A DNA stretch of 64,000 bases from Podaxis mareebaensis (Eukaryota; Basidiomycota; Agaricomycetes; Agaricales; Agaricaceae), in assembly GCA_018524725.1 (NCBI GenBank), contig JAEUWP010000302.1, positions 62,001 through 126,000 of the forward strand. The letters are read 5' to 3'. The notes below the pieces were generated by a model. The model searched no databases. It was given only the letters and a program-made list of their open reading frames with translations, and was not told the DNA's origin. Both the position numbers and the translations under genes were made by a program. Below, piece after piece: positions 33,918-45,679 of the stretch. Numbering within the stretch: position 1 is the stretch's first letter; each line of letters starts with the position of its first letter.

Positions 33918-36626
33918 TCAAAAGCCCATGATATAGAAAGTGCACCCTTCCCAAAGACCAGAGCAATCTTGCACCTCACACACCGCAACCGGTTCTGAAT
34001 CCTTGAATCTGATGATCAGAGTTTCTGTCTGGGGGGCGACTCTAATGCAATGAGATAAATGGCTAAGTACCCTCTGGTACACGGAAATCTCCTCCGGCCG
34101 GCAGTCGAGAAAAGGCTTTAGTAGACCAATCAGTGGATGGAACTCAAGGAGCAGTAATGGCTCACCTTGTCTAGTTGAATGTACACTTTACCATACTCAT
34201 CCAAAACCACATTGACTGACTTCTCATTGAGATTCGGATTAACGCTGAGAGATCCAAGAGTAGTGTGGGTCAGAAACCCTCTTTTTTCAAATTCGGCGGC
34301 CCACTGTAGAGCGGATGAGAAACTATATCGATGAAACATGTCGGAAGCATACACAGCGTAGTATTTTTGATATGAATTGCCCGCCGACACTGGCGTACAT
34401 GGGATTTAGAAATTGACTTAACACATTCCTCAGGCCCACAGCCTCCAAGAACTCCCAGATTCGAATTTTGGGAATGAAAATGTCGGTACGGCAGTACCGC
34501 AGCTTAAAACCAGGTGAGGAGGATTCACCGACAACAAACATTTCGAGTGCCCGCAAAGCCAAGCTATGTAGCAACTTCAGGCCCGGATCTTGATCTTCCA
34601 CAGGCCAGGGGAGTGGTACACCATGAAAGTTCTTTGCCGCTGAACGTGATTCTGTCGCGCCATTCTGTGCTTCGTCTAGAATGGAAGGAAATGAAGGGTG
34701 AATATTGGATGTTGATTCGAGTCCTTGGAAGGCAACGCACGGGAGACCATAGCCTGTGAGAAACGGAACACACCCCAAAAGAAATCAATAGCAGTAGTTT
34801 CCTTTACAATCTGATATTCACGAGATCTTGACGGATCCTCGAGGTAGTCCCGGAACGAAGCATGGTAGAAACGAGGGCGACTTGTACCAATATTCTTGAC
34901 TCGAGGCATTCGAAGAACAGAATGTAGATGCCGGAGAGCCGTCACAGCAACATCCTTTGTGATGTCAAGGATATTGCACATACACCAGAAGTTGCAAGTC
35001 TGAATCTTGAAGCGTCCACGCTCGAGGACGATACAAGTTCCGATCAGTTTCTTCGCGGCTTGAAGCATATCGGGAGGTATTTTGGATAGGATCTCGGTGT
35101 ATATTCTGTCGAGAGCGGCGAACGGATTTCGCTCATCAGAGGATATGGTCAACTTTGAGAGAGCGGAAAGCACGATATCTAACTGGGCAATAGGGTTCCC
35201 GATCCACGGATTGTCAATGAAGCGGGTGACGACGTCTGCAAATGCAAAAAGACCCGACGATGCTTTTGCGATTTTGAGGAACTGCTCGTTGCGGGGCCAT
35301 ACCGAACTGGTAATGTGTTCGGGGTAGACTTTGGAAATTCTCGAGAATTCACTGCGGAGAAATTTCTCGACGTCGCGGCAGGCCTCCTCGGAGTCGACGG
35401 GGACTTCCTCCTGCCAGAGACTTGCTTTAATGCTGTCGTTGGAAAATATTGCTTTCAAATGGGGCTCTGGACGACTCGCGATGACCCAGATAAGGGGTAT
35501 CATCGGGTATTGCAGAGCGAAATCACTGATTAGCTGGACGATTTCGCATTGCGAACGATCACTATGACGTCCAGCAGGTTGTGTATGACAATCGTGTTCA
35601 CTAATTTCTTCGCCACATTCGTCCAAACCATCGAGAGCAACCAACCAGGTTTCCGACCAGCGACGAATATGTTTTCGAGTGAAGGGTTCAATAATTAGGA
35701 TGCGGAATTGTTCGTTTATTGCTTTGTCGAGTGATCTCGGGTCCGTTGCCATGACTTCTCCGATGTACGCCCTATAGGAGAGGTCTCGAACAGCGAGTTG
35801 GTAAGCGATGGTGGGAATCACTTGTTTGGGATTGGTGCGTCCACTCGGCCGGGAAAAGAACAGACTTGCACCTAATCGTGTGGCCTTCGATTCAGTCTCA
35901 ACTAGAGTTTGAACGATGGCAGATTTTCCAACGCCGGCAGGTCCGTGAAGCCAGAGAAGCTTCTTCTCCCGTTCATGGTCTATGAGCCACCGCTGAACCT
36001 TCTCGATGATGGTCGTACGTGTGCCAGGATGACATCGAGGAGGGGGATCTCGTTCGGATGAGTCAAACTCGGCCCCAGGCAATATGCGCTTTTCCAACCA
36101 TTCCAACGCTAATTGTACGGTTAGGACTAAGGTTTAATAGATCGGGTGTAATCAACCCACCCTCCCGAGAGCGGTCACTCTGGACATAAATCATGCTGGG
36201 ATTCTGGAAGACTAAATTGTGTGCGTTTTGGAAGAACCCGCCTTGCTGCGTTACCATATGCTGATCTGGGCGTAACGTATTTAGTTCAATCCTTGCAAGA
36301 TCCAGACCGATCCAGACCGGAGCTCTTGGGATACCGCACCTTTGAGCATTTCCGACCTCACGAAGCCCGTAGCAGGGCTTGGGTTCATACTTGAAGTTGA
36401 GCTCGAGGCAGCAGGCAGGTCATGGCCTTCGCCGAGAACGAAACGAGAGGCGAAATTGAGCATATGTAAGGAACTAGGTAGGTCCGAGGAATAACATACA
36501 AGTTGACTGATTTTGGAACGGTGGTTCAAAGGTCTCTAGAGCTGTACGTCTGCGCTTGGAATTTGAGGGACCGCCCGATAACGTATCGCCGGTGGCCAGC
36601 TTGCGTTTGCCCTTGGCCTGTGACAT
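33918..36626 (-). CDS. NACHT-domain P-loop NTPase (STAND class), seven exons
   Basis: Predicted 764 aa. Exons 36626-36500, 36426-36335, 36260-36161, 36108-34741, 34675-34490, 34389-34166 and 34115-33918. The N-terminus MSQAKGKRKL... SNSKRRR is basic, like a nuclear localisation signal; a Ser-rich linker and FFQNAHNLVFQNPSMIYVQ follow. The NACHT domain starts at EWLEKRILPGAEF and SSERDPPPRCHPGTR. Walker A is GPAGVGKSAIVQT and Walker B is LVALDGLDECG. Then IPLIWVIASRPEPHLK (sensor 1 type), ASSGLFAFADVVTRFI, and FYHASFRDYLEDPSRS at the NACHT-associated end. The tail contains LDCRPEEISVYQRVLSHLSH. No ankyrin or WD repeats follow. Such proteins are numerous in Agaricales and are thought of as NLR-like immune or incompatibility sensors; the role here is inferred. 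The junction from exon 5 to 6 (100-nt intron) is the least certain, and the first two exons are chosen by phase. Confidence 0.82.
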
Positions 36627-37797
36627 TCCAGGGCGGCTTAATTCATGGTGAGTCGGTTTTAGTATCGGAACCACGCACCGAACGTTTGGCATCGTTTTCG
36701 GCGACGTTCAGTGAAGCAGGTTGACGAACTTGCTTGCGCTTTCTGCCACTTGGCTCCATATCCAGTCAAAGAATACAGGCTAGGTTTAGACACGTCTGGT
36801 CAGCGTAGGACTTTTCGAATTCGGTGCAGCCTTTACGGGGACTTGACTGGAGCGTCTGAGTGTCGATCACAGCCTTCATTCTCTCTGTTATACGCTGCAC
36901 GTGCCTGGGCTGTGCTTTCTGTCTCATGGGCGTTCAAAGCGTCCAAAGAGCGCTTCGGTGCAGTTTGTGTGCCCATTTGACCCATTCTTGTGAGGAGTCT
37001 TGAGCTTGTGTCTCTCCGAGGACGTGGCACTCCTCCGTCCCGTTGGAGTGGTCGAGAAGAAAAGTTTGTCACGGCAGTGGCTATTGTGAGCTTCCTAGTC
37101 AGTTTTATAGCCGTTCTCAGCCGTTCACACCGACAAGCATTCACCATATATAGTGTTTACTGTCGCAATTGGGGTGCCGTGTTGCAACGGTTTCGTATCA
37201 GTGCCGCCTTCTTACCGGACACGCTGGACCACGTCCATCCAATAAGCGCTCGTCCTCAGATGGGCGGCCTGCCTCTGTTTGGATGGGTGTTGGTGCAAGG
37301 GAGTGAACTCTTCGTTTAGCGTTGCAGGACAACAAGGTATTCACGTTTCAGCTCGAGTTGCGTGCGGTAATTGACCTAGTTCTGAAGTGTTTGCTTATGC
37401 GTATGTACAATAAGAGCCTCGTTTTCTAACTCGTTCTGACGTCTTGTTTTGGCTGAGGTTATAATTACCTCTGTGTTCAAAAATGGCTGTAAGCATGATT
37501 GAGCGAAGAAATGGAAGGGTTATCAACCCTGTTGAGGGACCTCTGGTTTATAGTGTTTGTACTCAAGTGCACAGCAAGAGCAATGGATAGCATGAAAACA
37601 TATGAAAACCATGTCATAACTTAGCAGAGCCCATGTTTGGAACACATCAAGTCACATGATCACTTCCACATCATTCGAGTACCTTCCCAGACCTCCACCA
37701 ACATACCAGGCCTTTGACAAATATAGTTCCTCATAAATGTCCATGGCAGAACACCACCGCGACAACATACACTCCTTCTCTCCTGTACATCTCCGTC
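36627..37797. other. Divergent intergenic region between NACHT gene and FES1
   Basis: About 1.2 kb separating two divergent genes, so it should hold both promoters. Plus-strand (36990-37319) and minus-strand (37147-36833) open frames exist but lack motifs. Nothing else seen. Confidence 0.4.
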
Positions 37798-39164
37798 ATG
37801 CAGTCCATACTCCGATGGTCTTTGGAGCACTCAACGCCCTTCGATTCAGCCGCTAGCGACGGACCACCTGTGGCGCGCCAGAAAATAGACCCAGAAATCA
37901 TTGACTTGATTCTAGGGAAGCCTGATGCGGAGCAGATGAAAGAAGACATAGCCGTTGCGACAGACGCGACGAAAAGCGAGGACGATCGGCTGGCTGCACT
38001 CGATCACTTGGAGATGGTGAGTCTATGCTTCTTCCGGTTCAGGGCCGATGGAAACTGACATCACCACTTGAATGCATAGCTTGTCGAGCAAATCGACAAT
38101 GCTAATGGTATACACATATCTCAGCACTTGAATTCAATATCTGACAACGTATACCAGATCTGGCAAAGCTCCGTCTCTGGGACCCGCTCTTGTCTCTTCT
38201 GACCTCTGAGGATTCATCTGTTGATATCAAGGTCCAAGTGCTTTGGATCATTGGCACCGCCATACAGAATAATCCAGCAGCTCAGGACGAGGTGCGTTCC
38301 CCTCCATGACAACTAGCTAGGGAAATTCTGAGATATCGCATTCAGTACCTCTCCCGAAACCCTCTACCCACCCTCTTAGCGTTCCTTACGCCATCACCAT
38401 CTTCAACCCTCGCGGCACGGTCGAAAGCAATTTATACCCTCTCAGGACTACTAAAGCACAATGCACCTGCAGTTGCTACTCTCGGCTCCCCTGAGGTCGA
38501 TGGGTGGTCCAAGCTTCGCGAGGCTCTGAAAGGTAAGCTCTTGTCCTCCTATGCCAACGACGTAATTAAAATGCTCAATCATCCCACTGTCTTACTAGAC
38601 CCAGAGATCGCTGTCCGCAGAAAAGTTGTCTTCCTGCTCAACGCCCTTCTGACACCCACTCTGGACCCAACCACGTCGCAGTCGCCCAATCCATCCTCCC
38701 AGTCCTCTACAACGACGGGTCCTTCACTACATACCGTCGACGAACCAAGACCCAACAACCCACAACCGATTCACGCGAACCCACACGCTGCGCACCTCAA
38801 GGATCCCAGCCGAAATGATACCTCGAAGATCGTCCGGGCTGCATTTGACGAGCACGCGATCGCTGATGCCGTCGTTTCTGCACTGATAGATCCTCTACCT
38901 TACGGAGAGGACGGGGATCAGACTGAATCAGATACTGATTTCGAGGAAAAGGCGCTACAGTAAGTTTGATATCACTCTTTTATAGCTAAGTCAACTAATT
39001 GCCTCGCCGTTAGCCTGCTACACACCTACATTGTAACTTGCAACGGGCGAGTATCAGATCTCCAAAAGGCCCCATTACGCCAATGGCTCGAAGGAGCAAA
39101 GACTCGAATAGGCGATTCAACGCTTTCATCCTCAGAGCTCCATGCACTCTTTCAGAGGTTATGA
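37798..39164 (+). CDS. FES1: Hsp70 nucleotide exchange factor Fes1, six exons
   Basis: Predicted 359 aa, cytosolic. Fes1/HspBP1-type proteins are armadillo-repeat factors that make Hsp70 release ADP and substrate. Exons 37798-38016, 38080-38107, 38158-38291, 38346-38532, 38599-38959 and 39014-39164; all joins keep frame. The start [17 protein letters not shown] matches the conserved Fes1 N-terminus, and the upstream in-frame ATG at 37714 is therefore not used. Then [95 protein letters not shown] and [14 protein letters not shown] give the helical repeats. A Ser/Pro/Asn-rich insert (about residues 205-250) is not part of the core. Exon 2 is only 28 nt. Confidence 0.93.
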
Positions 39165-39338
39165 TGAAGAGATGTATCAATTACATAAATTTATACTTGT
39201 TCCGTGGTCACATTTACGCAACGCCATGCATATAGACAGGAAACACATGTAGAATAGAAAGCAGGGCAGAGACTCAATGTCAGATAACCCAGTAAATTAG
39301 ACAATTTTATTTTGATTATGTAGACAATCCGCCATCAA

Positions 39339-42300
39339 TTAGACCCGGACACTCTCAGGAGGGCCAAGGTAGCTAGGACGAAGGCCTCCAGCATCTACAA
39401 CCCAACATTAGTTATATTCCAATTTCAACAACAGAAAAATAGCTTACCAATGACAATCTTCTGAACGACAACAGTAGGTTCAACCATCCAGATCTTGAGA
39501 GTGTGAGCACCAGCGTTGACGTTATTCCAAGTGCTGTTAACGGGGACAATAGAGTTGGCGACGAAACCGTCAACACCACCCCAAGCGGAGGGAAGGGCTC
39601 CAGGCTCAGCATTAGGGATAGGTTGAGCGGTCTGGGCATTCTGGGAGTCGAGTTGAACAGCGAGGCGAAGAGGGCGATCGGTGCCGAGAGCGTTCAGGGA
39701 AGGAGAGACATAAACAGTGACAGTGAGGTTACTGCCGCTGGTGTTGAAGTTATAGAAATCGTATTCCCTGAGGTGAAGGGAAGTGGTTAGAGCGTGTCTG
39801 TGGAATTGGCAGGGAGCAGATACGTACAGAGAAGGACCAGAGCCGACATCGAAGGCCTCATCGGTACGGGGGAAAGGACTCATGGCAGAAACGGTACGAC
39901 CGTAGCCAGGTAATTCCTTCCAGGAGATGCCATTCACGGCATTGTTCCGAGTGGCATGAGCAGCCTCAATGGAGACGACCCCAGCACCCTCAACGAAACC
40001 TAAAGAACGTCAGCACTCAGATGAAGACAAGGAACGAAAAGCGCACCCTTGAATCCACCATCAACGGTGTTCTTCTGAGCATTGATAGTAACAGTAACGG
40101 ACATGTCAGGCTGGCCAGCGGCAGTGGCCTTGAATGTAACCTGAGCGGAGTTGGCGCCGTCTTTGAGTTGGTTCCAGTCAGCAACTTCGAGGTAGACACG
40201 CTGTTCGGGGGATTTGGGTGATATGCTACCCTTGGTAACTGAAAGCTTGATCCAAGGAGCGCTGCTAGTGACTGTGAAAGTGAAAGGAATGGGACCACCA
40301 GCAGCAACGTCGACGTAACGGTTAGTGATGGGAGAGAAGTTGTCCAAAGACACAGAGGGAGGAGGGCAGTTGTAACCTTGCTCGCATTGGGATGGGTTGT
40401 CACCGGGCCTTTATTGCGGACAATATGATGAATATAAGCAAGGCGCGTAGAGACAGGGGTACTTACCAAGCCCCGCGAGTACCCTCGGGAATAATCCTCA
40501 TAACTCCAGCCAATCCCTGCTTCCTGCGCTGGACGCGGTTGATCGCAGGCATGCTAATATTGACGTTAAACCGATTCTCGGAGACGATATGGAGATGTAC
40601 ATACGTGTTGGTCATAGGTTGCTGCCAGTAGTAGTAGCCAAGACGAGTCTGGTCCATCATGCTGTGGAAGCAGTTAGCATGGTTCTAGGGCTGGAAACGT
40701 GAGAAATAGCGTACTGGTCCCACTTGCCGTCGAGGAGTGCGTTGTACTGGGTTTCGAGGTCAAAGTCATGCTCGAAGAGCTCTTCAACGGTATCCGCAAG
40801 ATCGTTAGTACTCAACTATCATTGAGTCAGCACCATTCCACTTCAGATCTAAAGGAACCCGACACACCCTAGCCTGGGATGCCCTAAGGTTATTAAGACC
40901 AGCGGAAATGATCTGAAGAATCAATGTTTCACACAGATGAAATCACGCCAATAATGGAGAGACATACCAATTTGCCAACATTGCTGCTAGCGAGAACGGG
41001 ATAGTGAACAAGCTGGAAGTAGGAAGGCTTGAAGTCACGGGAAAGGCTATTGTAGATAGCAGTGGAAGACTTCTCCAATTCATCCCAGGCAGCTAGAACG
41101 TTATCAGCCCTAAAAGGAGATGATCAGACCAATAGCCTAATTTTGCACGACGAAACTCACTCGCGGTAGTCAACGAGGCTGTAGGTAGTCGGGCTGAGGA
41201 GCTCGGGCTTGCGACGTGCGTTGAACCTGGTCAAATTGGCGACGATGTTGACAATTTGAGCAGCAGTCTTCTCGGGAACATCGAATTCACGCTGAGCCCA
41301 GCCAGTGACGAAAGTGTTGAGGTTCCCGGGGTCCCAACGGGTGGCGTTCCACCCGTATCCAAGGAAGAACTCAATCTCACGCTCGTAGGGCTTGAGGTCA
41401 CCAACGTTGAGGATCCACAGACGAGTGGCCTCATAGGCAACAGCGGCGGACATTTGTTCGTAAATCTTCTCAATTTGGCTGGACTATTTGAGATTGAGAA
41501 GGCATTGCATCAGCTGCAGAAATCATATGAGTTTATCAAGGCGACATACAGCAATCCATTTGTAGTCACGGGGATCTCCAACCTATGCGGCTTGAGACAA
41601 AGCACTCAAATGATTTTCAAAGGCTTACGTAGTCGATCTAGATACAGGGCCATTGAGTTAACGGTTAGTAGACCACGGTAGAAGGTACTCACGTGGTAGT
41701 AGACGCCAGCGCCACCGGTCCTATTGCGCTCAGATGCGAGAGGGAAGCGGCGAATATTGCCCCAGCTATTATTCCACTTAGTGAGGGGTCCTCCAACAAC
41801 TTAACAATGAGAATCCCTCACTTGTCGTCCGACCACAAGAGAGTAACGTAGTCGGGAACTCGCAAGCCGTCCTCATAGTACGCCTCGACTTCCTTGTCTG
41901 TAAATAAAACTTAGAACCGCTGACACTAACAACCAATAGCCGCAACTCACAAAGAGTCCAGATCTGAGGGATAGTCGAGACATCGTAATCTTGGCCGAAG
42001 ACTTGTTTAAATATCTCCGTCTGGTCCTGGACAACCTGCTCTAAAAGGGCAATATTCGTCTCCTCGGAGAGAGGCACTGTTTGTTTGCCCGAGTTGTTAA
42101 TCAGAAAAAAGAGAATTATCGCCCGAACGTACAGTCTCCAAAGCCACGCATGCCCAAAGTGTAGACAGACTCGTAATTCTTGGCGCGTTGGACACCCTCT
42201 ACCCAATATTTCTTAATAGTCTCGTTGTTGGCAACGTAGTCCCAGGCGACGTTCTTGTACTCGATGCTGAACTCGACGGGGGTGGAGCGCATCATAGGTT

Positions 42301-43412
42301 CCTGGTGACTGGATTCCCGTCAGTCGCGGCTAAGCGCAGGTCAAGAAGACGCGTACCTCGTGCCCATGACAACACCATACATATCAGCGAGGAATTGATT
42401 CTGAGGATCATCTATGCCGAAAGCGCTGGACGCACAAAGTTATACCGCATGTCGGGAACCTATGAATGAGGGTTGCATACCTACTCCACATAGCAGGCCA
42501 GAGGTAATTTCCTTTCATACGCAAGATTAACTCGAACCTGTGTGTAGGGTCGGATGACAGGCAGAGGAGATACAAGGCGTCCGAACGCACAACTTGGTGT
42601 AGAACTTCGAGTTGAAAGGAGAGCCAGTGTTGGGCGCACCAGTGCCATTGGTAAACTTGGCGGCAGCCCAAGACTGAAGGGCAGGTTGTTCATCGTTCAA
42701 GAAGATACCGCGGTACTTGACGGTCGGCGAGCCGTGAGAGCATCCCGTAGGCTCAACATAGAGTTCGGAGTGTCGAGTTGTTGGAACATCAGCCCACCTA
42801 TAGAACTAATAAAAAAACCGTGTTTTTCTAATTAAAGAACCGTGACACACCAGTACCAAGGAGAAACACCTATTTTTAGGGGACTTATCAGAGAAACACA
42901 TCGAACGAGGACAACAACCGCATACCGAATTGTTCAGAGTGATCATACAATCCATAAATCGTTCCACGTTTATCCGCTCCAATGATGACATATGCTTTCG
43001 AGACTCCAGGAAGAGGATTCTGGACTTCACGGGAGATGAATGCTTCCCACTGCCCACGGATAGACGAAACATCGAGCCCAGTAGCGTTGACGACGCTGTC
43101 GACGAGGGAAGACTTGCCGAGAGTTCCGATAATGATGGGAGAACCTTTGCCAACGTTCGTGGTCGACGAAGTCACGTTTGTCAAGGTTGCCTTAGCGCCA
43201 GTGACTCGCTGAATATCTGCTACAAAGTCAGAGGCTGCACGCTGCACGCCGGGCCAATCATCGGAAGCGACGAGAACGGGAGCAGCTTTGCGTTTCGCGA
43301 CGACGGGGAACCTTGAGTTAGAGGCTTGAAACGCGACACAGGTCGACTGCCCGATAGCAATGGCCTGGTCGAGTAAGGCACAAAGGCCTAACACGAGCAA
43401 GAACCGGGTCAT
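39339..43412 (-). CDS. GH115 xylan alpha-1,2-glucuronidase, copy A
   Basis: Secreted enzyme that removes (4-O-methyl-)glucuronic acid from glucuronoxylan. Starts at 43412 with a signal peptide, MTRFLLVLGLCALLDQAIA, and ends SYLGPPESVRV at 39339. Many short introns interrupt it; exon 1 (43412 to about 42926) ends DHSEQFG. Exon 2 is about 19 nt and gives VSPWYW, followed by ADVPTTRHSELYVEPTG. GH115 landmarks include DDWPGVQRAASDFVADIQR, YRGIFLNDEQPALQSWA, FELILRMKGNYLWPAMW, LADMYGVVMGTSHQEPMM and PYEREIEFFLGYGWNATRW. The C-terminal part (from about 40500), with NRYVDVAAGGPIPFTFTVTS and WKELPGYGRTVSAMSPFPRT, is the beta-rich GH115 C-terminal domain. Size is as usual for the family (about 970-1000 aa). 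I did not fix every junction. Copy B is its tandem paralog. Confidence 0.92.
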
Positions 43413-44171
43413 TTGGGGCGAAAAACGCGCGGGTCGTTCGAAAACTTGGACTTGTGGGACGCCGTATTTTTGTAGGTGCTCCCCATATTACACCAATGTT
43501 CCTCAAGCCACTAGGCACAATGGGAGGACCTTGTGACCTGGAGTGGCTAAATTTCGGAAGGACCACAAAAATAGCCGCCTTCTAGAATACGATGTGGGAG
43601 TGAATTGTTCACCCATCTGCGAGTTATGAAATTGGTTCTTCCCCGTATCTCCAGACACCCACAGTCCGAGGAAACCCCCGGACGGCACCTCCAGAACGTT
43701 ATGCATAGGGACAGCCGAATACATATCAATCTGCGGGATCTGTAAGGAGAGAAAGGAAGAGAATAGGCTGCAGCAATGTGGGGAACCCGGAAGTGGCGCG
43801 CTGGTGCTTGATCATCTAGAAGCCGAAGGGGCCGGGAACGAGAAACTTGATCTGGTGAACGCTGTTGGTGAGAAGAAATGGGTATATAAGTAGCATTGGA
43901 GTGCTTCTTGCAGAATGCGATGATGTTTAGAGTAAACACCCAACAGTCGTCACAATTGGAATGCGGTGATAAACGCAGATTACATGGGGGATGGATCAAG
44001 TCTTTGTTTGTTCTCGTTTGACCAGTGATCGTCGGACCGTATTCAGGAATAACATTTCAACCAAGGCTCACTACATGTATGTACAACCTGAGAGCCCCGG
44101 GCCGTCTCTCTGAGTCTGAGTGAATTAACATCAGTTCATAGAAACTAGGTAACGACATGCAAAGTGCAAAT
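43413..44171. other. Upstream region of GH115 copy A
   Basis: About 760 bases between the GH115 A start and the end of the glycopeptide gene; the GH115 A promoter should lie here. A TATATAAG motif sits at about 43872, rather far from the start. Overlapping minus-strand open frames (43999-43547) have no motif. Confidence 0.4.
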
Positions 44172-45096
44172 TCAGCAGAAAGTAATTTCCAAGCCGGCCT
44201 ATTGAGAGCTGAAGATCAACTTCCTCCAAGAATTCATGACTAGTTCTTACATTAGGTGCCTGACAAGCAACTTGTACTTGAGTATCGTCGGGCTTGCGGA
44301 ACGCATTCGGGCAGTTAGCGTTATTGCCTGTTACAAAGCGTGAACCTCGTCATCTAGCGGCCCCAACCGAACACGACTCACAGCTTGCACCAGAACTGCA
44401 GCCGTTGGTGAACCTGTTGTGAAATTCAATGAAGTTATTTTGCCGATTGCTGATGAACTCCATTCGTATCATACCTGAAGCTAGCGGGCTGAGAAAATGC
44501 GAGGCTAAAAGTGTGACAATGATCAAGAACCGCGAGCATTAGAGTTGGCTTGGCGCTCACGGTGGAATCAAAGAGATGTCAGCGCTAGAGCCACTTCCAG
44601 GGGTGGTGGGGTTGACGAGGGTAAGCTCCACGAGAGTGCAACCATCGCCATTGAATCCGCATTTTCCTATGAATTTCAAATCATGACCTATGGCCACTGC
44701 GGGAGAATGGGGGCCGTGCTGCTTACCATTATTCAAATAACTAAGAACCACATGATCAGTGAGATACGATGCCTGGGGTGTTTAATACTTACGCAATAGC
44801 AGCCTTGAGCGGACCATTGGCAGTATAGTCCCGACCACGGGACAGAACATTTGGGCCTTGGATGAGCATGGGCTACCCAAATTTTCAGTCAATCATGTTG
44901 TCACAAGCAAAAACTTGTTAGTTGGGCGGCTCACAGTCCCAGAACCGCACCTATTGGGACCCAGGTCGAGAGTCAGCAAATCTGTTCAGGCAAAGAAAGT
45001 ACATATCCCATACTTGTTGTTGAAATGGACCGTGTGGGTCTCGGCGAAGGCACCGAGAGCACTGGCAAGGATGATAGAGCAAGCGGTCAACTTCAT
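44172..45096 (-). CDS. Small secreted 'glycopeptide' protein, nine exons
   Basis: Predicted 154 aa with signal peptide MKLTACSIILASALGAFAE. Exons 45096-45014, 44950-44935, 44872-44793, 44740-44727, 44666-44561, 44504-44475, 44413-44382, 44327-44251 and 44198-44172; introns 52-63 nt. Landmarks: THTVHFNNKCGSGTPMLIQG, DYTANGPLKAAIAYLNNGKC, GFNGDGCTLVELTLVNPTTP, GSGSSADISLIPP, FTNGCSSGASCGNNANCPNA, RKPDDTQVQVACQAPN and the end LEITFC. This is the pattern of the basidiomycete secreted 'glycopeptide' family, Cys-rich and distantly thaumatin-like. Exons 2 and 4 are 16 and 14 nt. A TATA-like TATAAAT on the minus strand (45150-45144) lies about 50 bases before the start. Function is not known; placement between two GH115 genes suggests co-secretion but proves nothing. 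Confidence 0.9.
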
Positions 45097-45143
45097 GATA
45101 TGAGTAGTGCAGTGAGTTGCTTGGACGGACTGAAAGGTCGTGC

Positions 45144-45150
45144 ATTTATA
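45144..45150 (-). promoter_or_regulatory. TATA-like box of glycopeptide gene
   Basis: TATAAAT on the minus strand, about 50 bases before the ATG at 45096, a fitting distance for a short 5' leader. Confidence 0.45.
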
Positions 45151-45679
45151 CCATTCACGAGCGTCCTTCCTCTCCACTGCATTCTGTAACTGTGGAGGCG
45201 TTGAGATGGCCATTCATCGGCATGTTCGAACTAAAACTGCACTTACCGGGATAAAGCACTTGAAACAATTTCTCGGTGATGACACCGAATAATTGGGGTT
45301 TTTGTGGAAGACTCAGCGCTGTGGCCTTGACCAAAAACGATATTTCTGTCATTTTAGTGCCATGGTGCTGTTTTCAGCTTCTCCGAGAACCCGCTTGCCA
45401 CCATGCCGCAGGTCCCTGGCTCATAGAACCTATTGGCGACTCTACGAGGGAAGGTCCTCTGGACATGAACGAAGTCGAATTAGACCAGCTAGAAGAACCC
45501 GATAAGCCCGTAGCAGTTAGTTGGAGAGAATGCCGTAGTGTCTCAGTGGAGTCGCGCTCCACGGCATTTAGGACGCACCGACCAGAACTTGCAGTTTAGG
45601 CGCATCAAAATTGAGAAAGCAAAAAAATAGCTCTCGAATAACAGAGAATGACACAATTTAGAGAAATAACATATGCACG
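45151..45679. other. Spacer between glycopeptide gene and GH115 copy B
   Basis: About 530 bases. A plus-strand frame (45276-45599), containing LDMNEVELDQLEEPDKPVAV, is open but has no recognised family and no partner exons. Nothing supported. Confidence 0.4.
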
